Under the pieces are notes generated by a model. It was not told the origin of the DNA and ran no database searches. It saw nothing but the letters and a program-made list of their open reading frames with translations. The position numbers were made by a program, and so were the translations under genes. From Polychytrium aggregatum (taxonomy: Eukaryota > Chytridiomycota > Chytridiomycetes > Polychytriales): a DNA stretch of 64,000 bases. The number at the start of each line of letters is the position of its first letter. Positions within the stretch are counted from its first letter, which is position 1. The stretch is from assembly GCF_025602895.1 (NCBI RefSeq), contig NW_026516272.1:1-64000 (forward strand). Reading direction: 5' to 3'. Positions 36,394-47,166 of the stretch are shown here, piece by piece.

Positions 36394-39300
36394 ATGTTCC
36401 CAAATCCTTCGCCGAGGTCTGGATCGTCGTCGGGGCCCACGTCAAACCACCGCCGCTCCCGATCCGCTCGGCCCGTTGCAGGACCGGGAAGACTCATCGC
36501 TTTTGCATCCAACCCAATTCCTCGCCACAGGAAACCAAGTCGCCGCGTCAGCTTCGCGCCGACAGTCCACATCAAGCCGTTCAGGTCTGTCTTTGGATCC
36601 ACTCTCCCTCCCCCCAACTTGAACACGTTCCACATCCGATTGCTGCTGCTGTTGCCTGGATCATGTTTGCTTTGGCCATTCGGACCGTGCTCATCCTACC
36701 CTGGTCTTGCAGACGGGAAACCCCAATCAAGAACCCTGCGAGCTTCAACGACTTTGATGGATCAAGCCTTGAGATCCCGAATCTGTCCTCGATCCCTCCG
36801 AGCTCGTATGTCTCGTTCATTGTCGTGCTGTCACTTTGCCAAAGCAGGCGGCTGCGTGGTCAGCAAAGGCGGCTGCATGACCAGCAGAGTTATGGCGGGC
36901 AAGCCGGCTCACGGTTCGTTTTGCCTGCGATAACTGCAGAGAAACATACATGAACGATCTCAGCTATTCGCTACATCGCGATGACTACACCGAAGAGTAC
37001 GTTGCACCTGCCGGATGAGATGCAGTCTCGAGCCAGCCGGAGAGTCCGTCGCATCGGTCTCTTCGACCCGCAGCAGCGCTTGTCCTGCACTGCGCTGCAT
37101 CAGAGGATCAGCCGCACAGGCAACGAGCGATACCGAGATACGAGTGCCAAAGCTGTCCGTTGCTAACCCCGCTATCATCCCACGGGGCTCTCCTCCTCCT
37201 GCCCATTCATCCCGAATGCAACAGCGAGTCGAGCTTCGACATGAACACAAAGGGCTCGCCCGTCAGCTCCCCCTCCGACCGCCACACCCCACAGGCACAA
37301 AGATCTGATCTTGGAGCTTCTGACGAGAGTCTGGACGACGAGGAAGATCGGGAGCTGAGACAGTCGTCATATGCCGAGAATCAGCCCGACGGCTCTGCAA
37401 TCCTCCCTCTGGGAATCGCAACTGAGCCACCGGTCCAAGCAGAGAGCTCATATGACGTCTCGATGGAAATTGAGGACGAATCCAGCTTCAGTCGTGCCCC
37501 GGTCCGTACCCTCGCTCGCGACTCGCCGCTGCCGAAGCGCCAGGCACTGCAGCAGATTGCCTCGCCCCGCATCTCCAACAAGCACAGACTCGAAAACGAG
37601 GACAATTCGTTCCCATCCCCTGCCCTCAAAAAGCCACGGACGGCTTCGAAGGGCACCCCGCACCGCTTGACCGCGTCCATTGTCTCGCGGCACTCGACAC
37701 CGGAGAGCACCAAAAGCGATAGCGATGACACGGTGCAGATATTCACATCAAGGATCAGCTCGACCCCCAAAAGCCAAGCCCGTCCAGAGCCTCCCCGCTC
37801 AAACAGTGGTGTCACGGCACAATCGTCTCCGTCCGTCAAGCGCCTCCAAGACCTTGTACCCATTCAATTTGATGCCCAAAGCCCCTTGGTTCTGCCTGTC
37901 AAGATCTCCAAGGGTGCATTTGACTGGCGTAAGGACACGCCTCTCAAAATCGGCGCCAACTCCCCCATGGGCACGCCGAATCCCAAGGGGGGCTCGTCTC
38001 GCATGCTTTCTAGCCCCAGTCCGTTTGTGTCTCGGAAGCCTCGAGCCTCGCTGTCGCTTCTTGGCGGCGCCGACTCGCCCGTGCCTCGCAAGAAGCTTGG
38101 TCCGAGGGACAGCATTGCACCGCTCTTCGGACTTCAAGCTGCCAATGGAGCCAAGGGCTCCCACCAATCTCGCCAGAGCATCGACCCCATGTTCAGGATC
38201 CAAGGCCGTGAGTCTCTGGAGCCCAGCGTCGTTCAGAACAGCCGCAAGCTGAGAGCGCGCGACAGCATCGCGCCACTGTTCGCCTCGGCACATCAGTTTG
38301 AAGGTGAAGATAGTGATGAGGATCCGGACGATGACGTCGATGAGGTCGACGCCCTTCGAGCAGGGTCGTCACAGTCGCTGTCCGCCGATAATCGCCATAC
38401 ACAGGCCCGAGAGTTGCAGGCTGTAGCGGAATCATCGCCAACTGTCCCCGCCCAGCGCAAATCCGCCCTTCGCAAACGCGACAGCATCTGGCCGCTCTTC
38501 AATGCCGAAGCGCAGAGTCCGGCCTCCCGAGGTCTCCAATCCAGGGCCAGCGAAGCTGATGGCCGCAAAAATAGCCGCGTCAGCTTGGCGCCCATGTTCA
38601 AGCACGCCTCTGCCCATGGCTCTGACCCACTGTCACTCGAGAGCTCGGACGAAGAGGCCGCAGCCACTGCATCTTTGTCTTCGACTCGCAAGCCAGCCTC
38701 GGGACGCCCCAGCTTGCCAGCGATCTTCTTCGAAAGCAAGGTGTCTGATGAGGCCTTTGCAGATGATAGCTTCGATGACGATCGTGATCTCGCCGACCAT
38801 GAGCAGCAGAGCAACACCTGGGACAACGGAGATAGCATCGGCATTCTGTTCCCTAAACAAGCGGCCCAGCCTCGTCTGAGCCTTGCTGCAGCCGCGACAG
38901 CATCGCCTGTGGCTCCAGCGCCGACTCTCTCCAAGGGCCGAGCAAATGGCGATGACGAGGCGTATGAGTTTGATGAAGATCCCTCGATGGATTTGGTGGA
39001 CGAGGACGAGGCAGCCTCTCGAAGCGGCTCACCTCGACCCCTCCAATCTGCACAGGCGGCTCAGTCCCGCTCCAAACTCTCAAACGAGCTCACTGTTGGC
39101 GATGCCGCTGACAACGACTCCGTTGCAGAGCCAACCGAGACAGATGAGCAAGATATCGCGCAAGTCCAAGATACGCACACGACAGCGGGAGACCAAGGTA
39201 CCACCATATTTACCAAAGCACACATGCTTCCTCAGAGCGCCTGTCGTCTATACGCTGACATGGTTTGGCTGTCTCTTCTCTCGTCAGTAGCCCGGACTCG

Positions 39301-42300
39301 TGACACGGCGTTCGAGACTCTTTTCTCCCTCGATTCGGCTGCAAAGACACCCAACAAAACACCATCAAAGGCTCCCATGACCCACCCAACAGCCTTGCTC
39401 TCCAGCCGAAAGTTCCGCAAGAGCCTTGGCATCCCAAGCCCCACGCAGTCGCCCGCCATTGCACAAAAGATTGGTCAGTACCAGCTACCCTGGCTTCACC
39501 AGTTCGTGGTATCACGACTGCAGTCTTCCCGCAAATGCAAGCACACGATCAATGCACTTGGCTGCATCTGCGCCAACTGACAGCGCCCTTGTTCTTGACT
39601 GGCTTGGCCCTCACAGCCCTTCTGCAACAGCAAGCCCAAGCATCGGCGTCCAAGCTGGCCTCTTGGACCCAAATCTCGTCGTTCACGCCGACGGGTCTGA
39701 AAGAGTTCAATCCCCAGTCACACTCGGACGAGCCCGCTTCGTCGCCCACTCCAAAGAAACCCTCTCTGGCTGCTTCCTCACCCGTGGTTCAAAGCGATCT
39801 TCCCGAAGCCAAGTCCCATTCCAGCTCGTCTGTCGCCACACCCAAATCAACGCTGATACAGCAGCGGTTGGTCAGCACCGAAAAAGATAATCCTTTCGTC
39901 GATACATCATTTGCGTCGCCCATATCCAGCAGCACCGGTCCAAATGCCCTGATCGACTTTTGCGAAAGACTCCAAAGCGCAAATGATGGTACGGATGCCA
40001 CCGAGAGTCGCAACAGCTCAGCGACCAGATGTGTCGCAGCAGAATTTTCCTCGCTGTTTTCGAGTACTGACCCTGAGCAATCATCCAGACGACTACGACT
40101 TGATGAACGAGCAGATCCCAGAGTCGGCCGACCTCGACGACGACCCCCATTTTGCGTCGGGCATGGATGACGAGGGTGTAAGTCCTAGTCCAGCGGCGTG
40201 TTTGCTTTCTGCCCGGACATCCGCTCCCACGGCCTCGACTAACTCGATTCGATGTTTGTGGATCAGAACATTGGCTTTGACCAGCTCCTGAAAGCCGCAC
40301 AGGTTACGTTTTCGGACGAGACTGGGGCGAACTTGAGGTTCCAACGTGGGTCGTCACGATACCAGATCGCTCGGAGTGAGTACCAAATGCTTTACACGAT
40401 GTACTCAAGCACAGCCCATGCATCAGTACGTTGTGCAGCCGCCGATGTGGAAGCCCTTGCTAACCTACACCACAACACCTATCTCAGCCAAGCAACCAAC
40501 ATCGCACGATTACGCGCGTGGCTACTGCGTCACGCTGCCACTTATGGAGGCATTTTCGCGCAAGTGCAATGAGGTGGTCGATGAGATCCAAATGCGGGGC
40601 CAGGATATTGAAGAGCTGAAACAAATCATTGAAGAGACACGACCCATCGTCGTTGATGAGTACAGTCTTGGAGATCCAAGCGAGCAAGAAACGATCGCGG
40701 TGAGAAAACGCTTGTTGTTGCTGTTGTTGTTGCCCTATTCTCGTGCTCACGACTTTTGACTGACTCTGGTTCCCTTCGCCATCGGCTGCCTCGACAACAT
40801 AGTCGGGTCTGAGATCACTCAGGGCCTGGTGCAGCTTGGAGGCCGAGCGAGATTGGATTCGTTCGCAATGCCAGCTCTTTTCGGATCTTCTCTCGGCTGA
40901 CCATCTCGAGGCCCTGGAGATGGTATGTCTGGGCGTTGTCAACGGCAGTACGAATCGTGGTTGTATCATGGCTGTATCGTGGCAGTGTCTCCGCAAGTCA
41001 CCGATCTGTTGAATGGTCCAACGGACTGATCTGTTTGCTATTTGGGCTTGGTGCGACGGTGTTTCCATCTGCATGGTGTCTCCTGCTGCAGGACAACCAA
41101 ACTCTTGGCGATGTTTCCATCAGGGCCTCGAGCAACCTGCTTGACTTGCAGGAGTCTGTGGATGAGCTCCGGCGCAAGGTTGAAACCGAGAAACAACGAA
41201 AGAAGCTGACGCAGGAGACCAACTTGGCTCAACAGCTTCAGCTGGAGGAGCGAGTAGCCAACAACAGGTGCCGTATGTGTGCCCGCGCCGGGAGAGAGAG
41301 GCACGAGTCTCCGTCCGTGATGCCAAGCAACCGCATCCAACCGCATCCAACCGCATCCAACCGCATCCAATGGCACTCGGTCACAGCGGCTAATGCAAAG
41401 CCGCGGCCCGTATTGTGCTTCTCCATCCTGCAGAGCCGAAATCGAGCGGCTCAAGGCCGAGCAGGCTGAGCTCCTTGCCGCAATTGAACATGGTCGTCAG
41501 CAGAGACAGTTCCTGCAGGAAGCCAAGGAGGACAACGAAAAGGCACGTTCGCTGTCTTTGATGATCTTCTGAGCATCCAAGCACGCAACACCTGAATCTC
41601 AGCTTCGGTCGCGATGAATCAGCCAGTAGCCGGCACCCCATATGGCGATTTCTATTTACTGCTTCGGGTGTCCCACTTATGCCCCCATTCTCTTTGCTCC
41701 TCGGACTCCAGAGCATCACCGAGGCTTCGGCTGCCATCGAGGTCATGCAGTCTGCCACACTGGCCGATGACGAGTACATCGCCGCCAGAGGTACATGCCG
41801 CCGCCTTCGCTACTCCATACATGCACTGACCCGCTTTGATGTAGCTGCGGATTCCTGGCACTAATGCACATCGGCCTATGCCTTCTTGGTGAACAGAGGA
41901 CTTTAGATTCTACCTCCAAAGCCATATGTGGGCCCCGATTCAGATCGATGGATGCGTAAAGCTGCTCTACGACGGCGGTGTCGCCGTTCGGATCGACACA
42001 AACGCGGACAGCATCAAGCCACGCCTTGAGCTCTGCTTTGATCACGAACAGGCAAGCTCCGTTGGATGTGTACATTGTCGTGGCCACTTTTGTTTTGGAG
42101 TATGTGCGTAGCTAACATTCCTGCCCCACGCTGTGCCCGTGGATATTAGGTTGTCCAGCAGGAGTATTTCAAGATCCCGCAGGGGAACATCGTCGAGGTC
42201 TTCAGTAAAATTGGCACCAAGCGGGTATGTATCGCCAGTAGCCCGGAACCTAGCAGCGAGCCAACATCCCAATCTGCGCTCTCGCATAGATGTAGCCGCT

Positions 42301-43132
42301 CATACGGCTACAGTGGCATCAACTCCCTCATTCGCAGCCGATGTGAGCTTGCTGTGCCTTACACAAACCCACCTCCAACCCGTTGTTTTCAGATCAGCCG
42401 CCTCTTCGCCGACTACAAGTTCCCCGAGTGGCTGACCAAGGGGCAGATACCGAAGGTGCGCTCGAGCTTGATTTGCTGTGCACTCGTTATCTGCTTTTCT
42501 TTGCCGGTAGACTGCATAGCGCATATGACTGATCCTGGATCAACACAGGTGCTCAATGAGATCGCGTACAACTGCACCAAGCTGCAGACACTCCAGCGCG
42601 ATGTCCAGCAGTGCGGCCAGTACTGCCAGATCGAGTTCTTGGACGAGTTTGCCCGGAATGCGTCGTCGAGGCTCAGGTGCAAAATCAGCGTTGGCGCCAC
42701 GTTCATCAACCTCCACTCCAAGACAAAGTTCAGCATTCAGGTCGGATGCGACGATGGCAACGGAACCATTTTGTATCCGCACTTGCCTCAAGAGCTCGTC
42801 ATGGTCACACCGGATCGTGCCAGGTGAGCCTCAGCCGGTCCTCAGCAGCCTGGCATGCCCGCCTGCCCGCTTGCCCAAGCAGTGCTCGGCCATGACCACG
42901 CTCTCTCGGCCTGCAACCGATCATCGCAAAAGTTTGTCTTGACTGGGCACAGTACTCACCATCGCTCGTCCATCTTTGCGACACCGGTCCGATCGCTGCC
43001 AGCAGTCCGGATCTTTTGGCTGAGATCAGCCAGATCATTGCAACGGAGCCCCGAGGCTTTGGTTGGCTTCCGCGCGTATGCTCGCGGCTTGAGATGATGT
43101 GTCGACCCAACCTCATGATCGACTGCAGCTGA
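36394..43132 (+). CDS. KNL1: Kinetochore scaffold KNL1/Spc7
   Basis: KNL1 is the KMN-network subunit that recruits PP1, Bub1 and Bub3. Exon 1 (36394-36584) contains RRVSFAPTVHIKPF at residues 50-63, the Spc7 RVSF PP1-docking motif. It splices in phase to RETPIKNPASFNDFDGSS, then to SYSLHRDDYTE, then at about 37212 into the long exon DESSFDMNTKGSPVSS. That exon is disordered and carries seven copies of a Ser-hydrophobic-x-Pro-hydrophobic-Phe motif (38105-38851) plus MELT-like segments (VSMEIEDESS, PSMDLVDEDE). The Spc7 domain follows: GFDQLLKAAQVTFSDETG (about 40267), then a helical region, SVDELRRKVETEKQRKKLTQ coiled coil (about 41155-41215), and a C-terminal RWD-type domain (VLNEIAYNCTKLQTLQ, FINLHSKTKFSIQVGC; about 42550-43132). 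The gene has many short introns, one with a CCGCATCCAA repeat. Confidence 0.88.
38105..38851 (+). repeat. KNL1: Seven spaced copies of an R-x-S-[IL]-x-P-[LM]-F protein motif in KNL1
   Basis: Copies lie at 38105-38128 (RDSIAPLF), 38171-38194 (RQSIDPMF), 38258-38281 (RDSIAPLF), 38477-38500 (RDSIWPLF), 38576-38599 (RVSLAPMF), 38705-38728 (RPSLPAIF) and 38828-38851 (GDSIGILF). Spacing is irregular (66 to 219 bases), so these are conserved short motifs in a disordered linker rather than a DNA tandem repeat. Confidence 0.85.
41331..41370. repeat. CCGCATCCAA x4 tandem repeat in a KNL1 intron
   Basis: Four perfect 10-base units in the intron between the coiled-coil exons of KNL1. Confidence 0.95.
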
Positions 43133-43598
43133 TACATATAATACAGCTGGAGCACGGATTGGATTCTGGTCTGGACAGCGCCAGAGAAGATCCTGCTCTC
43201 AAAGTACTCTGAAACCCCAGGCCTCGCCCCTCCCCATGGTGTGGATGAGTATGAGCGGTGTATTCAAGATCCATAACAAAAACGATCATTGACCTCAAGC
43301 AGATGGAGATGGGCCTCTTTTCTTGGAAGAGCCGTGGGACAACGAGACGGATACAGAGACGGGCCAAAAAGCAAGCAGCTGCGCAGCAAAGGACGCGAGG
43401 GAGGGAGAGAATGAAAAATAGGGCTTGGGAGAAACATATCCGCGATGGCCAGACAGTTGGTAGAGGAAAACAGAAATCAACAAAGAGACGGAAGGCATTC
43501 TGGCAATCAATCCGGTAAATCGAAAGAGCGAGCCGTTTGGGTGTTCAGCGCGACAAGCAGCCCAGATACTCGATCGTCTGGAGCACCGCCACAATGGC
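43133..43598. other. Convergent intergenic region between KNL1 and the arrestin gene
   Basis: 466 bases between convergent stops, with no supported gene. Confidence 0.5.
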
Positions 43599-46022
43599 TC
43601 ATGCAAAGATCTGGTCGGCAGGCAGGGTGCGTCGTCTGCGTGACTTGGACGACAGCACGAATCCAATGATGCGGATCGACGCTGGGTCCGAGAGATTGAA
43701 GGTTGGGAAATACGACAGGTTGCTTGTCTCGGTGGTGCTGCATGAAAGCGCCGAGCGCGAACAGCCCCTCAGGCTTCGGGCCGCTCCCTTCTCCAGCTGA
43801 ATGTGTCCGATGCTAACGGCCAGTGCAAACTGCACTACGTACGAGAAGATTGTTTGAAGCTTTTCGACGATCTGCGGGATGCCGGCGACGTTCTTGGCTT
43901 GGTCGGGAAGGGCAGTTGGCTGATGTGTAGCCAGCGATGAGGCTGCGATGGGGGTGTCGCTTTCAAAGTCGGCGTTCTCAGCGTCGCTGCTGTTACTGAC
44001 GCTGGAACAGACATTGGGAAGGGACTCGGTGGTCGATATCGTACGGACAGACAAATCAAGGACGGACGGTAGAGGGACCACTGTCTCTCCATCGCAGCCA
44101 ATGCGCCGGTCAATGTTGCTGTCTTGGGGAGACTGAGGCAGCGACTGGTCACCAGCCTCGAGCTTTGGGAACGACGAAAGCGTCCCGGTGGCCTTGAGAC
44201 TTTCGTCGTGAGTAAACGGGGGCGAGATGGGGCGCAGGTATGCTTGGACGATATCGCCTGTGCAGGTGGTGCGGATTGTCTCGGCGGCGTCGCTGCCAGA
44301 TGGAGGCCTGCCGTTGAGCGTCGAAAGGCCGTCGGTCGTGAGAGACTCGGTCTCGAAACTCTCGTCCGCATACTCAGGTGCGCTGGACGGGTTGTCGGGA
44401 GTGCTCTCGGGCTGGAAAACCTCGTCCTCCCGCTTCCACTCGGTGTTGTAGCCAACGCCAGAGATTTGGATGGGCGCCTCGAGACGAAGATGGATGACTT
44501 TGCGGTTGCACCTCTCGATCTGGGCTGTCACTTGGACGAGATGCCAGACCTCGATCGATCCGCCCCAGCGGCCGGACGGGGCAGTCGTGGGCATCAAGGG
44601 GATCTGCAAGTCCGTCACGTATTCGAGACACTCGTTCGGATTGCATATTTCGGCAGTGTCCTCGTCAATCAGGATCTGAGAGTGCAGCACATCGGTGCCG
44701 TGGAGCTTCATCAGCGTTGGCCGGTTGGTGTCGAGGTGATGGACGGCCCCTTGGGTGATCTGGCTGTTGAGACTGCTGGCGACGTCGAGAATTGCAAAGG
44801 ACTTGCGACGGCGAATGCCCGCCTTGACCTTGCAGGCATGCTTCTGCAGGATCTCGAGCTGGAGATGCTTGATCTCGAGCGGGAAACCATCCTGGGAAAT
44901 CAGTCGGATGTGACCCTTGAAGACTGAGCCTGTGAACGTGACCTGCCTGTCGATATCGAGCATGGCCATGATGCGGCCGTTCCTACGGGCCATGGTTTCG
45001 GTGTGCAGAGGCTTTGGCTGCAGGAGAGCCAACAGCTCCTCTCGGTGCGAGTATGCCACCGGCCCAAGAGCCACCCGGGTGCGCAGGTACTCGGCCTTGG
45101 CCTTGCGGAGCTGTTGCGATCGGTTGTGCTGCAGCTTGAGGCCGGCAATGAGGCTCCGACGACGGGCGAGCGGAGCAGGGGCACCGTCCTTGTCGGCTGG
45201 GTCTTCAGGGGTAGTCCGGAGCGGAACGACCTTGGCAAAAGCCTCCAGGTCATATGTGCACTGCAGCCGATGCGCTGGCGACGAGCCGTTGGTGCAAGTC
45301 ATATCCAGCGACGGCAAAAGCACATTTGAGTCGAGCGGGCCAATCGCAAACGGATAATCTCGGAACTCGCCTGGGAGGATGTGTTCGGCCTTGTCCAGGC
45401 ACGAATCGCCCCCGCCTATGAGCGACAAAACAAGCGATGCACTGCTGTTCTGCGTCTGGCTACCAAAGCTCCCATGGCGGGCGGTGTCTTCAGGATCCGC
45501 TGCAGCATGGGCCTGGGCTTGGACCTGCGCTTGTGCCTTGCTGTCGACACTACGGCGGTGGCTGTCCCGGTCAGCCGAGATCAGGTTGACGGTGGTGTTG
45601 ACGATGGTTTTTTCACTCTTGTAGCCAATCGTGGCCGCAGAGATCTCGAGTCGACCGAGCAGAGTGACCTTGACACTTGTCGGAACGATGCAGGGGGAAA
45701 GATGGGCCGTTTCGGGCCAAGGCATTGCCGAAAGAGAGCGCTGGGGCTCGTTGCTGATTCGCAGAATGCCTCGGACGTAGGTCTCGATGACGCCCAGGTG
45801 TCCGTCCAGGAACCCTGGCGAAGATGGGACGGGCAGGATCTTGATTGTGGCCATGGGAGCTGGCATTGAGGAGCAGAACAGAACGTCAGCCATGTGGTCC
45901 AGCGAGCCTGTCGACGACAGTTCACATATGGTCTGCTCGACATGCAGCACAATGCAAGCCGGTCCTCGCAGCAGAACGGATGGCCGTGAGAGCCGATATT
46001 CCGACGCGCGGCCTGCAAGTTC
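43599..46022 (-). CDS. Arrestin-fold (alpha-arrestin-like) protein, first exon not located
   Basis: One long exon reads about 807 residues and ends at a TGA at 43599-43601. The frame begins directly at a splice acceptor (CCCAG|GAACTTGC, 46022) with ELAGRASEYRLSRPSVLLRG. The N-terminal arrestin domain shows LDGHLGVIETYVRGILRIS, VKVTLLGRLEISAATIGYK and the LPGEFRDYPFAIGPLD turn. The C-terminal arrestin domain shows VTFTGSVFKGHIRLISQDGF and VWHLVQVTAQIERCNRKVIH. A long Ser/Thr/Pro-rich tail follows. Alpha-arrestins link ubiquitin ligases to membrane cargo, but I found no clear PPxY motif, so that role is inference. In-frame codons upstream of 46022 run into a TAA, so at least one 5' exon is missing from this model. 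Confidence 0.75.
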   Translation of the reverse strand, partial: ELAGRASEYRLSRPSVLLRGPACIVLHVEQTICELSSTGSLDHMADVLFCSSMPAPMATIKILPVPSSPGFLDGHLGVIETYVRGILRISNEPQRSLSAMPWPETAHLSPCIVPTSVKVTLLGRLEISAATIGYKSEKTIVNTTVNLISADRDSHRRSVDSKAQAQVQAQAHAAADPEDTARHGSFGSQTQNSSASLVLSLIGGGDSCLDKAEHILPGEFRDYPFAIGPLDSNVLLPSLDMTCTNGSSPAHRLQCTYDLEAFAKVVPLRTTPEDPADKDGAPAPLARRRSLIAGLKLQHNRSQQLRKAKAEYLRTRVALGPVAYSHREELLALLQPKPLHTETMARRNGRIMAMLDIDRQVTFTGSVFKGHIRLISQDGFPLEIKHLQLEILQKHACKVKAGIRRRKSFAILDVASSLNSQITQGAVHHLDTNRPTLMKLHGTDVLHSQILIDEDTAEICNPNECLEYVTDLQIPLMPTTAPSGRWGGSIEVWHLVQVTAQIERCNRKVIHLRLEAPIQISGVGYNTEWKREDEVFQPESTPDNPSSAPEYADESFETESLTTDGLSTLNGRPPSGSDAAETIRTTCTGDIVQAYLRPISPPFTHDESLKATGTLSSFPKLEAGDQSLPQSPQDSNIDRRIGCDGETVVPLPSVLDLSVRTISTTESLPNVCSSVSNSSDAENADFESDTPIAASSLATHQPTALPDQAKNVAGIPQIVEKLQTIFSYVVQFALAVSIGHIQLEKGAARSLRGCSRSALSCSTTETSNLSYFPTFNLSDPASIRIIGFVLSSKSRRRRTLPADQIFA

Positions 46023-47166
46023 CTGGGTGCGGGATTAGCATCCGCCAACGAGCGGCATGAGCATCGACCTCTGCCGCCCAGCGCCATCAGACCAGGGCCG
46101 TTTGGATCTCTGGCACAAACGCTTACTCTGTTGTATGCTCAGGCTAGCGGGGTGCGCAAAGGGTCAGCCTGTAGACGTATGCAGAAGCGGGACGGCAGTC
46201 TCCGGAGCGATGTGCTTGCCGGAGGCGGCATGCTCTTTCGCTGGGCTTTATATCCTGGGTCGGACAGAGGGGACGAGGGCAAGCTGTCGAGACAGGCCGC
46301 TGAGGGGGGGGGAGCGGTTTCGATGTGCAAAAGTGTCGAGGGAACAGCGAGCTGCATCCCGGCAAAGTGCGGATCGGGCATCCGACATGTCCGAACAGTC
46401 CCCACACAGGCATTCCGCCTCATCGTCTCCGCGACCACCGCCCGAGTCGCACCCTTCCTTGATGCCATGGGTGGATGTGCGTTTGCTGGACGGAGGGCGG
46501 CCATCTGTGGGCCGTGGGATCCAGGTCAATGCATCATGTCCGGTAAAGACGTCCATGTCAGGCAAAAAAATGAGGCTCTAATGAGAGCGCAGTGTATTTC
46601 CAGCTGCAAATTCGCATCCGAACAAGCCCTGTTGTTCGCACATAAAAAAAAAAAGAGGCAGGGGTGCTTGCTGACATTGGCATTTCGACTTGATTTCTTT
46701 GATGACTTGGTTGGCTGCATGAATCCAGGTCCTCCGGACAGAAGTGGGGGGGGGGGCGAATACACATAGAATGAGAGACAGTGGTCGTCCGACAACGATG
46801 GAGCAGGGCTCCAGAGGGAATAGTTGGGTGTGTGCGAAGGAATGAGTGCAAGCAAACTATACAAGTTCTGTTTTGCCTATAAGAGCTTCCGACGGGGCAG
46901 AAAAGGTTCTCAAAATACCAAGGAAGATGAGGGCAGCCTGGCGCAAAGAGAAAATCCCACGTGGATCTCTGAGCCGGCTTGCCTGGGTCGGCGTGCAGGA
47001 GCATCGAGATCATGGAAAATACTGTGTCTCTATTTTGGCCTGGGTGGGTCGACAAGACGAATGAGTAGCAAACAAATGACTTCAGTGAAAGAGTGAGAGG
47101 GAAAGTGGGAGTGGGAGTGGGAGTGGGAGGAAGGGACGAAAAAAGACAGAGGTATGTGTTGTCAAA
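46023..47166. other. Region upstream of the arrestin gene, likely holding its first exon and promoter
   Basis: Contains an A11-12 run near 46645, an 11-base G run at 46746-46756, and a consensus donor on the minus strand near 46125 (CAGA|GTAAGC). Its reading frames do not join the arrestin exon with an ATG, so no exon is assigned. The 3' UTR of the Sel1 gene also lies here. Confidence 0.4.
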
